In this document: positions 37,301 through 50,794 of the stretch, piece by piece | Position numbering within the stretch: the first letter of the stretch is position 1 | How the letters are laid out: each line of letters begins with the position of its first letter | DNA from: Adineta steineri | Lineage: Eukaryota; Rotifera; Eurotatoria; Adinetida; Adinetidae | Direction of reading: 5' to 3' | NCBI GenBank assembly: GCA_905250115.1 | Contig: CAJNOI010000144.1 | Span: forward strand, 39,980-103,979 | DNA: 64,000 nucleotides | Notes under the pieces: generated by a model | Database searches by the model: none | Told to the model about the DNA's origin: nothing | Seen by the model: only the letters and a program-made list of their open reading frames with translations | Made by a program: the position numbers and the translations under genes

Positions 37301-40300
37301 GCTGATTGTGGAAATAATCGAATTCAATTATTTTTATCAACACAAGTAGTTGGAAAAACGATTGCAACAGGAACTATTATTCTAAATTGTCCTTCTGGAA
37401 TTGTTCTTGATGCTAATGATTATCTCTACATTGTGGACTATAATAATCACCGTATCGTTGGGTCAGGACCGAATGGATTTCGCTGTTTAGTTGGATGTTC
37501 AGGCGCTTATGGTGCAGCATCTAATCAATTATACTATCCGACAGCTCTAAGTTTTGATAGTTATGGAAATATGTATGTTGTTGATCAAAACAATTATCGA
37601 ATACAAAAGTTTCTTATAACAAGTACTATTTATAGTAAGTACAATAGAATCTTCTTTTCTCGTTATCGAACAAATGAGGAAAAATATTCTAATATCTTAT
37701 CTTTTCATGGCATTTTCAAAATTTTCATTTCAGCAAAGATGCCATACTATGCTGCTCAGATAGCTATAGTATCGATGATATGAACAGTAATTCGATGAAT
37801 AAAGCTTTAAAAATGTCGAAAATGCCGAGTTTCAAAGTCAGACTATCTCTTGAAGTTACTCGCGACTGGTTATCTTGTGCATATTTGAGTAAAGTGAGCT
37901 GACATCCCTGTATATATTTATTGATTGAAATCTCTCTCACTGCACATTTCTTCTGAGTGAACAATCTGTTTGCGAATATAACGCAAAAGAAAACTGTTAT
38001 TTAATGCTCTAAACAATTACCAGCCGCATTTTTATTAGTTGTTTCGTGAATATAGATAAGTGGATTTCATTAAATTTGAACTATAGGATTTAAGCGAAGT
38101 TCATAACTCGAGATCTAGATTTGGTGTTGTAAGTCATTGAAAGTTGAGCTGCTTTACTTCAGTGATTCATCGGAAGAATTATCTTCAGATAGTACTTAAT
38201 ATCACAAGATAGCTGAAAACAGCAGGATATTCTTCTTCTTCTTCTTCATTGAAATTGAAATGATTCTTTTAAATGAGAATGATTTGACAATATTTTCTAA
38301 CAGAAGTGAATGAGATATCTAGTCAATTTTCACTTTTTCTTAGATGTGACTCTTAATCGACCAAACTTATGTCCATCTACAACATGGTATACAGATGCAA
38401 TTACATTTGCTAATAGTAGTACGGCTGGAGCAAATGTATTTGGTGTTTTTGTTGGTATTGATAATACTGTTTATGTAGCTAATACACAAACTAACAAGGT
38501 TTTCATATGGTACGAAGGAAGTATTAATCCTGATAAAATTCTTTCTGGTAGTCTGAGTTCACCATTTGATCTTTTTGCTACTCCTGTTGGTGATATATAT
38601 GTTGATAATGGTGCGAATAATGGTCGAGTTGATAAATTTTCATTAAACTCAAATATAACTAATTCTGCAATGTCAGTTCCTTGTCAATGTTTAGGTATTT
38701 TTGTTGATATTAATAATAATCTTTATTGCTCAGCATTTAATGCTCATCAAGTTGTTAAGAAATGGTTAAATGATAATGTACTTACATCAACTATTGTTGC
38801 TGGTACAGGTACAGCTGGATCAACAGCAACTATGCTTTATTACCCTATTGGAGTTTTTGTCGATGCTAAATTTAATTTATATGTTGGAGATTGTTATAAC
38901 CATAGAATACAAATGTTTCCTTTTGGGCAATTAACTGGAATAACTGTAGCAGGAGCAAGTGCACCAGGAACTATTACACTTTATTATCCAAATGGCATTA
39001 TATTAGATGATAACGGATATCTTTTTATTGCGGATTCTTCTAATAATCGAATAGTTGGATCAGGACCATATGGTTTTCGATGTTTATTTGGATGTACGGC
39101 ACTATCAGGTACTACACCAAGTCAATTGAATCAACCACCAACTTTAAGATTTGATAGTTATGGAAATATATTTGTTGCTGATAGAAATAATTATCGCATA
39201 CAAAAGTTTATATTAGCATCAAATTCATGTAGTAAGTTATTTTTACTTTATGTTTTTGATGATATTAATTTATTTATTTTAGGTCTTTCTTATAATCAAC
39301 CAACATTTTGCTCAAGTGCATCATGGTCTGCGAATGCCGTAACTTTAGTCTCAAGTTCTATTGTTGGTTTATTACCTTATGGTATTTTTATTAATGGAAT
39401 TAATACTGTGTATGTACCTAATCGAATTAGTAACACTATTTTATTATGGCCGCAATGGAGTACTACACCAACAAGTAATAGTTATACTAATTTGAATAAT
39501 TCATATAGTCTTTTTATGTCTATGACTGGTGATATTTATATTGATAATGGTTATTCATATGGTCGAGTCGATAAATATACATTTAATTCATCAAATCGTG
39601 TTACTGTTATGAATGTTAATGGAAGTTGTTATGGTTTATTTATTGATATTAATAATAATCTTTATTGTTCACTTAAAAATCTTCATCAAATTGTTAAACT
39701 CTTACTTAATAATGGTACAATCATTCCGACAATCGCAGCGGGTAATGGCTCTGCCGGATCACTATCAAATATGCTTAATTCTCCTCAAGGAATCTATGTT
39801 GATAGTAATCTGAACCTTTATATTGCAGACAGTGTTAATAATCGTATTCAATATGTTCAAAATGGTCAGTTAGATGGAGTGACACTCGTTGGTAATGGTT
39901 CATCAGCAAATATTATACTCAACTACCCAACTGGAATTGTCCTTGATGCTAATGGTTATTTATTTATTGTTGATAGTTATAATCATCGTATTGTTGCTTC
40001 AAGTTATTATGGTTTTCGATGTATAGTGGGATGTTTAGGAGGTGGTTCATCTTCGTCTCAATTATCTTTTCCACAAAGTATGGCTTTTGATAGCTATGGA
40101 AATATATATGTTACTGATCGAAATAATAGTCGAGTGCAACAATTCGCTCTTCAAAATAACAGCTGCCGTAAGTTATTTGAATATAATAGTACATCATAAA
40201 GTTGTAATTGATAGTTACTTTTCCGCGACTATCATTTGAAAAAATTGACAAAACTCAAATGAAATGTTGCTTGAATTATTTGATCACATGTTAATGTTTT

Positions 40301-43300
40301 TAATATAACTTCCTTTTAATTTAACTTAATAAAGCATTATTGTTTTATATTTTAGCAATACCGACCACCACCACCACTACTACTACGAGCAGCAGCAGCA
40401 GTACCACAACTAGCACTACTACTACTACCACCACCAAGACTACAAGTAGTAGCAGTACTACAAGTACCACTACCACCAGCACTAGTACCACAAGTAGCAC
40501 TACCACTAGCAGTACTACTACTAGTAGTAGCAGTACCACCAGCAGCACTACTACTACTACCACAAGTACTACAAGTAGTACTACTACTACTACCACTAGT
40601 ACCACAAGCAGTAGTACCACCAGTACCACTACTACTACTACTACCACCACTAGTACTACAACGAGTAGCAGCAGTACTACAAGTAGTACTACTACCACTA
40701 GCAGTAGTACCACAAGCAGCACTACTACCACGACCAGCACTAGCACTACTACTACTACCACTACCACCACAAGTACTACAACAAGTAGCAGCAGTACTAC
40801 AAGTAGTACTACTACGAGCAGCAGTAGTACCACAAGTACCACTTCCACAAGCAGTAGCAGTACCACAAGTAGTACTACTACGAGCAGCACTAGTACCTCA
40901 AGTAGCACCACTTCAAGCAGCAGCAGTACTTCAAGTACTACTACTACTACCACTACCACCACTAGTACTACAACAAGTAGCAGCAGCACCACAAGCAGTA
41001 CTACCACGAGCAGCAGCACTACTACCACCACTACCACGAGCAGCAGCAGTACTTCAAGTAGCACTACTACGAGCAGCAGTAGCACCACAAGTACCACTAC
41101 CACAAGCAGTAGCAGTACCACAAGTAGCACTACTACTACCACTACCACCACCAGTAGTACCACTACGAGCAGTAGCAGCACCACTAGTAGTAGTACTACT
41201 ACTACCAGCAGTACCTCAAGTAGCACTACAACCACCACCACAAGTGCTACAACGAGTAGCAGCAGTACCACAAGTAGTACTACCACTACCAGTACTAGTA
41301 CTTCAAGTAGCACCACTACTACGACCACCACTAGCAGTACCACTACGAGCAGTAGCAGCACTACAAGTAGCAGTACTTCAAGTAGTACTACTACCACTGC
41401 TACTACCACTACCACTAGCAGTACCTCAACCGGCACTACTACCACCAGTAGTACCTCAACTAGCACCACTACAAGTTGCAGCAGTACTTCAAGTAGCACC
41501 ACTACTACGACCACCACTAGCAGCACCACAAGTAGCAGTACAACGAGTAGTAGCAGTACCACAATTAGTACTACTACCACCACTAGTAGTACCTCAACTA
41601 GCACGGCTTCCATCACAACTTCTCAAGGATTAGATATCAATGAAAGTAATAGTATGAATAATATAAAAAATATAGTTTATCGATTTTTCTTTTCTAAATT
41701 AGCTTGTTATTCACCGACGATTACATTGATTCCTGGTCAATCATCTCTATCATCTCCGATGTCGTATAGACGTAGTCAAGATTTTTCTATTAGTTCAATG
41801 ATTCAATTTAATTGTGATGGTTCACTTTCAACAACTACAAAATGGACAATAAAGAATTGTACTTCAACTAGATGTTCATTTGAAATTGTATTAAATGAAA
41901 AGGTTATGACAACATTTAGTGAACTTTATATTCCATCAAGAACTCTTGCTTATGGTGTTTATCAAATAACATTAACTGTAACAATGATTGGTTCACCAAA
42001 TTTAAAATCATCATCTTCAGTTTATGTGAGAATAACTGCAACAGGTATAACAGCAAATCTTGTTCAATTAGGAACGTCTATGATAACACGAGGTGATCAA
42101 CAAGATCTTCTACTTGATCCTGGAACATTTTCGGTTGATCCTGATGAAGATACATTTGATGCAACTGTAAGTAATATATCTGTAAGTGAATATTTAAATA
42201 AGTGTTATTTTATTCGTAATCATAGAAATGGAAATATACATATTATTGTCGAATTTATGATTTATATAATTTTCCAAATATACAAGGAATATTATTATCA
42301 ATTGGTGATTCAACAATTGATCCTTATAATCCATCATGTTTGTCAAATCGATCAGGTAAAATTGTTAATGACAATCTAATTTTATTGAAGTTCTGATCTT
42401 TATTAAAACACTTCTTTTTTATTACTTTTTATAAAGGAAATGGAACAGGATTGATATTCGGAAATTTAACTTTATCACCTAATTCATCTCTCATAGTTCT
42501 CGGTGGTTCACTTCAATCTAATCGAATGTATCAATTTATGGTCTATATGGAAAATCGTAAGAATTCTTCTATTCAAGCAACAGGTTATGTACTTGTTACA
42601 ATTGAACTTACTCATCCACAACTGATTGCTGTTGGGTAAATTATTTATGAGTTTTTAATTGAATCATTCTAATGAAAACTATTTATTTTAGTTGTGTAAT
42701 ATCACCAATGTGTGTTCCAAATCTTGAATTTCAACTTCTTAATCCAACAACACAAGTTGCTTTATTTACTGTGTGTATTGGAACTTGTTCGAATCTTCAA
42801 AGTATTAAATGGAATATTTATCAAGGATCAGACAATTCAACATCTTCAAATTCTACTCAATGGACTTTATTTAATCAAGCAAGTTCATATGAAAATATTT
42901 GGTTTTTTGGTAAAAATCTTGTTTTTTTAATTATCAGATATATTTATTGATTATTTTAGGTACAAATACAAGTAATTTCACAGCAACAGATCTATTATTT
43001 CTTAATAATCTTCAAATAAGTCTTTGGCGTTTTGAAGTTGTTTATACATTTCTATCTGCAATAAGTACAAGTGCATTGAATTTTATTATTAATCAACCGC
43101 CTGCAAATGGTTCCTGTTCAATTAATCCTCTTAGTGGTACTATAACTACTTTGTTCACTATTGAGTGTCCAGATTGGTATGATGTTGATGGAATACAAGA
43201 TTATTCGTTATATGGTATGTTTAGTTTTCATTAAAGACTGACTTTTGTACTTTCTGTCATTTTAGCATGGACAACAGACATATCACAACGAACAATAATT

Positions 43301-46300
43301 GCATTTTCACCAGAAGATAATTTTCAAGTTCGATTACCAGCTGGTGATAATGAAACTTCATTACTTAATCTTGTTGTTTACGTTCGAGATCTTGCGGGTT
43401 CTGTTACACAAGTGAATATATTTTCTGTCATTATTATTGCAGATACCGCAACAATCAATGATTTAATTGATAAAATAACAAATTTATCGAGTACAATAAC
43501 AAATAATCCTATTGTTCGATTACTTTCAAGTGGAAATCAAAATATTGTTGGACAAATAATGACTGCATTATCACAAGAATTCAATCAAATGAATAATGAC
43601 AATTTAGATAAAGCTATTTCAAGTAATTATTGACATTTAATTTATGATAGATAATCAAAATAATCTTTCTAGGTGGAATACCAGCTGCATCGATTTTAGT
43701 ATCATCATTAGGAAGTTCAAGTTTACAACAAGTAATTGAATTTAATAGATTTTTTTTCGATTCTTTTTCTTTTTTAAAATAGGTTTCAATACCATTGAAT
43801 GAATCAGCTTTGATTAATTATAATATACAATTAAATTCTCTGGCAAATGTTCGAGATTATTTAATAACATTTATAACTAATCTTCTCATAACAACATCAA
43901 ATAGTATTATATTACAATCATCATCATTAGTTCAATTAACTCAATCAACAAATCAATTAACACGAAATACTTTAGTAAAAATTATAAAGAATATTTATAT
44001 TGAAGACTATTATATTTCTTAATAATTCTAGATGCTTGTATCAAATAGATGCTACGAATTATCTGCTGCATTGTATTCAATATTTGAAAAAATCTCATAT
44101 GAAGATGCTCAATCAGCATCAAATCAACTTTTTCAATGTGCTTCAAATATTTTAAATGTAAAATATATGAAATCAGTACCCTTACTTCTGCATTAAACTA
44201 GGATTTATTATGAGGAAACGATTCTCGGTAAAAATCACTATCTGAGAATTATCTAACATGGCAGTAATAAGTACTGAAGGACTAACTGTACAAGATGGGT
44301 ATGAGTGAGAATATGGAACGAAATCAGCACCCACACCCACACCCACACCCACCCTCAAGATTTTAACATAAAAAAAAATTTTTCTTCTTCAATTATGAAG
44401 CCTAATAATTTTAGGCTGTGAATGGACCATTACAAGGACGAACAGAGGTACTTGATTTAGATAATTCTCGTGCAAATGTCATATCTACTGATTATGATAC
44501 TGATCTTGAATCTGCATGGTCAAATTTAAGTAAGATCTTTTAAATGATTAATTATTATTGAATTTGAATTTTTTGTTTTAAAGATTTATTTTCTCATGGA
44601 AATGATTTTTCTACTGAAACAATTGAAAAAAATCGAAATATTTATTATCAAAAACAATTAGCAAATCAAATCAATAGTCAAGTGACACAAATGATATCGT
44701 TATTAACTTCTTCGTTAAATATTCATTTAAATATTGGTCAAAGTTCACTAATGAATACATCTCAATCATTTGTATCATTAGAAACTATATCAATTGCATC
44801 ACTTAAAGATAGATTAGTGAAACAAGTTGAAAATGCTCAATTTAATATTCCATCAGATTTTATTTTAAACACAACGTCTAATTCTTCAATTTCACTTCGA
44901 GTAATTTTCTATAATTTGAATCATTTTTATTAAATTATTTTTGTTTTATTCAGTCCAAAATAGATCCACTTGCTTCATTTGGAAATTTTCAAAATACAAA
45001 TCTTTCAAGAGCAATTTCACTTTCGATTATTGATCAAAATGGAAATGAAGTTTCTTTTGAAGCCCACCAAAATAATCCAATACAATTGATTATTCCTCGT
45101 GATCCAAATATATTAATTCCATCAATGTATTTACAAAATGTTACATCAATTAATTCAACTATTAATAATTTATTATTTAATTATCATTATATTAATATAA
45201 CAAGTTCACTTCCAATTTCAGTTCATTTTGAAATCCATTCTTTAAATCGAAGTCTTGCTTATTTATTTATTTATAAATTTGATCAAACGCCACAATTAAA
45301 TAGTTCAATCAATCTAATTGATGGATGGACAATGTTCTGTCCTTTCAGTATGTTTTCTTTTCTTGAACATTCATATAGATTTCTTTTTTGTAATTATAGA
45401 TTTAACCAATGATGATATATATCGATATTTTATTGATAATCAACAAACACCTGGTCATCAATCATTAATATTTGGAATAAGAGAATTAAATTCAACAGAA
45501 ATTAATAATTATTGTTTAAATAATTCTTCAATAAATACGTCTTTACCAATCACCGATGAATCGATTAATTTTACATCAAATTATGAACTTCGCATATATA
45601 CATCAGGTTGTTATTATCTTGATGATAATAATAATTGGAAATCAGATGGATTAATTGTAAGTATAAGATGGATTAGGAAAATAAAGATTATTTGATATTT
45701 GTTTAACCATAGGTTGGATCATTAACAAACCATTATGAAACTGAATGTCTTTCAACTCATTTGACAACATTTGCTGGTGGTTTTATTGTTTTACCTGCAC
45801 CAATTAATTGGAGTTATGTTTTTGCAAATGCTGATTTTATGAAAAATAAAACAGTTTATTTAACAATGATAGTGACTTCAATAATTTATATTATTTTAAT
45901 GATTTATGCACGTTTTAAAGATAAAAAAGATTTTGAAAAAGTAAATTAAAACATATTGTTTAATATATTTTATAAAATCAAAACTTGTGACATTTTTTAG
46001 TTGGGAGTAACACCATTAGCTGATAATAATAAATCTGATCATTATTATTATCAAATTCTTGTTTTTACTGGTCAAAGAACAAATGCTGGAACAGATTCAA
46101 AAGTAATATAGTACAAAGAAAATATTTTAAGAAAATGTTTTTTTTCTTTCTGCAATGTTTATTTTGTTTTATCGGGTGAAAATAATCAAACACAAATTCG
46201 ATTATTTTCTGATCCTCATCGAAAGATTTTTCAACGTGGTGGAATTAATTCTTTTATTATTGCTGTTCCAAAGTAAAATTATTATTTTTTTTTGAAGATT

Positions 46301-49300
46301 TAATAAAAGATTAACATGTAGATCATTGGGATTGTTAAATTATATTCGTATATGGCATGATAATACAGGTGAAGGTTCTTCAGCATCATGGTTTTTAAAA
46401 TATATTATTGTTCGAGATTTACAAACTTTGGATAAGTTTTATTTTATTTCTCAACAATGGTTTGCAGTTGAAAAAGATGATGGACGAGTACGTCATGTAA
46501 CAGAAAACATACTATTTGTTATTTTTGTCTTCAATTTAGATCGAACGAATTTTACCAATTGCTAATGACGCAGAAATGCAAGAATTTTCATATGTATTAT
46601 CAAAAAAAGCATATCATAGTATTTCCGATGGTCATTTATGGTTTTCAATATTTTCTCGTCCACCATCAAATAAATTCACACGTGTTCAACGATGTACATG
46701 TTGTTTTGTTTTATTCTTTACTTCGATGTTAATTAATATCATGTATTATGATTTATCAAATGAAGCGAATGCATCAAGTGAAACACATAATGTTGCTTTA
46801 TCAATTGGTCCTTTTTATATAGCACCACAACAGGTATATATTGATTTATATAACGAAAAATATAGGCTATATTCACACCCCTATGTCTCCGAAATTTTCA
46901 ATTTCTGATTAATAAAAACATCTTTTTATATTTAAGATTGGAATTGGTATAATGGTCGAATTATTTACATTTATTCCAAGTCTCTTAATTGTTCAATTCT
47001 TTCGACGTATTCGAGCTCGTCGACAAATTGCACCAATACGTGAAGCATTATATAAGATGAAATCATCTCAAAAAACGTTCGTATATATTTTTAAATACGT
47101 TCATCGACACTCACATTCTTAATTATAGTAGTTCGGAAGATATCCCTGAAATTAAGAAAAAGAAATCTTCAATAACATTTCCTTGGTGGTGCTTATTTAT
47201 TGCTTATGGTCTTTCATTGATAATTATTGCTGTTTCAATATTTTTTATCATTGTTCGAGGAATTGAATTTGGTGATGTCAAAACTCAACAATGGTTAACA
47301 TCAGTTCTTACTGGTTTTTTCTCATCGGTTATTTTTACTCAACCTATTAAAGTATACTTTCTTCTCACTTTTAATCTATATTTTTGAAATATTTACTCTT
47401 TGAAGATTATATGTTTGGCTATATTCTTTATATGTTTTTGTCGAAATTCAAAAGATGATAAAGAAACAAGTGAATATATAAATGAAGATGATGAATTTAA
47501 TATATCTAATGATGAAGAGTATCTTCATTCACCTGAGGTTTGTTTTCTTTTAGAATTCCATAGAAAAATTAATTTTCCATTTATAGTATCGCTCAATATT
47601 TTCTTCCCAATCTCGAAAAAGTATTAATCGTCTTAATGAAAATGAAATTATTTATGCTCGTGATCAACGTTTAAAAGAAATTCAAATGTGGGCAATTATT
47701 CGCGAATTCATTATTTGTTTCACATTTGCCATATTAGTTTTTATAATAACTTATTCAAGTCGTGAACAACATAGTTTCTTTCAAGTCAATCATTTACGAG
47801 CTTATTTTCTCAATCAAAGACAAACGACTGCTGATTATACTCAAGTTTGTTCTTCTTTTCTTGTATTGAAATGAGTGTTGTTTTTCTAGATCAATACGAT
47901 CGATGAATATTGGTATTGGTTAGAAAATAGTTTTGTTTCAAATATTCGTGCACAACAATGGTATAATGGAGATATTCCACAATATTTAAATGGATTTTTA
48001 AATGATAAATCTAATCGATTAATTGGTTGGGCAACAATCAGACAATTGCGTGTTAAATCAGAATTATGCCCCGACCAACGTATTATTTCAATATGTGAAG
48101 ATAGTTATAGTTTTGCTAATGAAGAAACACAATTATTTCAACCAGGATGGACAACAAATGCGACGACCGAAGAATTCAGTTCATCAGTGATAAAAGCATT
48201 TAACTATTCTACGAGTGATGAATTAGATACATATTCGTATATAGGTGAATTTGGAACATATAGCGGAGGTGGTTATATCTATGAATTTCGTGGCCCTTTA
48301 TCTGATATGAAAACAAATCTATCTACACTTCATCAATTAGATTGGATTGATGAGAAAACAAGAGCTGTTTTTATTCAACTAACATTATATAATCCAAGTG
48401 TTCAATTATTAACTGCAGTTACTTTACTTGCTGAATTTTTACCAACAGGTGGTGTTTATACAACAGCCCATTTTGAACCAATTAACTTCTACAGTAAGTC
48501 ACTCTTTATTTTTTTTATTTCTATAGATAAGTAAATTTTTGTTTTTTAAATTTAGCATTTACATCAATATTACAATTAGTTTGTACAATTTTCTACATAT
48601 TTTTTATTATTTATTTTATAATTATTGAAATTCGATTACTATTTGAATTAAGATTAAAATATTTTCATCAATTTTGGTCAATAATTCAATCAGGTATAAT
48701 TGGTTGTTCATTGGGAAGTATTGGAGTTTATTTTTGGCGTTTTCAAGAAACTAATCGTATAAGTCAATTATTCGAACAAACAAATGGTTATATTTATATC
48801 AATTTACAACTTGCGGTTTATGTTAATGATATTTTAACATTTCTTCTTGGTTATTGTTGTTTTTTTAGTACGATTAAATGTCTTCAATTACTTCGTTTTA
48901 ATCAACAAATATCGTTATTCTCTGAAACATTAAAATATTGTGCAAAAGCACTGATTTCATTTTCAATAATGCTTGCAATTGTATTTATAGCATTTCTTTG
49001 TTTATTTTATTTATTATTTGTATCCAAACTTTCGTCATGTTCAAGTTTATTAAACACTGCTCAAATGCTTTTTAAAATGACATTAGTCAAATGCGGTGCA
49101 TCACAAATAGTGGAAGCTGATGCTTTTCTGGGTCCATTCTGTTTTACGTTATTTATATTTCTAGTTGTTTTTGTTTGTTTAAGTATGTTTCTTTCAATAA
49201 TTAATGATAGTTTTCGTCATGCAAAACAGAATCAAAAAGAAGATCAAATTATATTATCATTTATGCTAAAGAAATTTTTACGATGGACAGGTACGTAGTT

Positions 49301-49713
49301 TTGTTTGATTTATTCAAGTCAATTAGATTAAATGACTTCAGAGCTTCACTTGTGTGCCATTCATTTTCATAATTATTTTTTTTACGAGTAGAGAAGAGTA
49401 TGACTGAAGAGAAGATTTGTACACTCACTTTCAAGATTGGCGTATCTTAGAAGAACATAGTTGTCTATTAATATTTTAGGTCTGAAAAAATTAAATCAAT
49501 CAGAAATTCAAGAAGAACGAGATTGTCGAATGCGTTCACAGTATGTTGATTCAATAGATAATTTTTCCAACAGAATCGATCAATTATTAGAAGCATTTGA
49601 TAGAGTATGTTAATATCAGAAGTATTTCTATTTCAAATTATTTTGTATTATACTTCTAGATTTATGTCGATCAACAAGCAGAATTATTAAGATTGAAAAA
49701 AGCCGGAGTTTAG
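34331..49713 (+). CDS. Giant NHL-mucin-REJ-PLAT polycystin-like receptor/channel (about 3,744 aa, 34 exons)
   Basis: Exons chain in consistent phase to 11,235 nt. Signal peptide exon 34331-34391. NHL exons 34561-35433, 36759-37634, 38344-39231 and 39283-40167 are each one six-blade-like module of about 292-296 aa with GSGP.GFRC near the end, all phase 1-1. Thr-rich linkers lie at 35799-35831 and 35884-35952. The Thr/Ser stalk is 40356-41645. The REJ region is 41703-43214 (GITANLVQLGTSMITRG, SVDPDEDTF), followed by a GAIN-like part. The GPS site ECLSTHLTTFAGG and first TM lie in 45713-45940. PLAT is 46001-46487. The polycystin membrane region is 46540-49290, with the large extracellular loop before the last TMs. 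A coiled-coil tail ends at 49713. It would be a cell-surface sensor that self-cleaves at HL/T. One acceptor, before 46157, lacks AG. Splitting into two genes is possible but not needed. Confidence 0.75.
40356..41620 (+). repeat. ACT/AGC/AGT triplet-repeat block encoding the Thr/Ser stalk
   Basis: Over 1.2 kb consists almost only of ACN, AGT/AGC and TCA codons giving Thr and Ser. It reads as an O-glycosylated stalk between the NHL modules and the REJ region. Because of its make-up, a second plus frame and a minus frame are also largely free of stops. Those are artefacts. Confidence 0.9.
44294..44357. repeat. Telomere-like fold-back hairpin inside an intron
   Basis: The C-rich arm (44327-44357) has four consecutive CCCACA-type units. 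The G-rich arm GATGGGTATGAGTGAG is degenerate. It lies in the intron 44158-44414 of the polycystin-like gene, and CTCAAGAT flanks the outer end as in other members. Confidence 0.7.
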
Positions 49714-50794
49714 GTGTTATTTTGCAATTATGAATATCGGAAGATAATTGATATCAGTATACTCAATTTTAGTTAGATGCTAAAGCTTTTTGTGCGCGTG
49801 TATTTCTAAATATTTTATATGCTTATATGATTTTTGCTTAAATAGATTCAAAAAATAAATCTTTTAAATTAACTATGTGTTTGTAATTAGTGGGTTAGAT
49901 AATTATTCCGGCGAAGAAAGTAAAAAGTTGGGCGTGGATGTGTCATGTGTATAATAATCATACCTATACGCATACCCCTTCTAATATATATAATTTTTTA
50001 AGTAAACATTAAATGGCATTTTCTTACATCCAAAAGACGTAGAAATATAACGATTGTTTCTTTCTATTGATCACTACTTGTAGAAAAATGTCTAAGATAT
50101 CACATTGCCTCGATAAATATGACAAAACAAAGGAGTATGATGGGCCAGCTTATAAGACGATCTTTAAGATCGATACTATTGAACGCATGTTATTTGACTA
50201 TTTATTACATTTTAATCAATCATTTCTAAAGAACGAAATAAAAATGATCAACATAATGCCAAAAAACACATAAGCAATTATTCGGTAATTTCTCATACTT
50301 TTTTCATTGCATTGATAGCAGTTAACACTTCTTATTTTTAAATTAACTATCTTTACACATTGCATGAGATATCTATACATAAATTATCTTAGTTTTTTTA
50401 CTGATTTCTTATCAATTTAGACGAAGGACATGTCTGAAGCATTAAAAACGATCCTTGTATTCGTTAATGCAATTAATGATTTTAAATTTTGTATTTTTCA
50501 TTAATACTAACTTTCGTTCATGGCCGTGCTTATTAAATCAAGAAAAAAAAGATGTAAATGATATACAATACCTTGATGTTATGATACGATCAAATTTACC
50601 TTGCCGACACACATGCATACCATTTTTTTTCTTTCGTTCTCATGACACTTCAACATTACGTTTTCATATGTGATAGATAAAAGTACATATAAGCTATCAG
50701 TTTGCATATAATATTAATATATCAAATATATAGTCTCCTTTACTATTGTTTTGATACCATAACTACTTAATTCTAAGACAAAACAAAAAAAATA
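49714..50794. other. Intergenic with one hairpin
   Basis: Between the polycystin-like gene and the next membrane-protein gene. Short open frames near 50067-50273 and 50455-50673 have no recognisable features and are not called. They could hold 5' exons of the following gene. Confidence 0.4.
49927..49980. repeat. Telomere-like fold-back hairpin
   Basis: GTTGGGCGTGGATGTGTCATG faces TACCTATACGCATACCCCTT. The arms are moderately degenerate. Confidence 0.5.

Noticed and set aside
40345..41616. 423-codon minus-strand frame rich in Val and Leu
   Set aside because: It is the antisense of the Thr/Ser triplet block. Such frames arise automatically from this composition.
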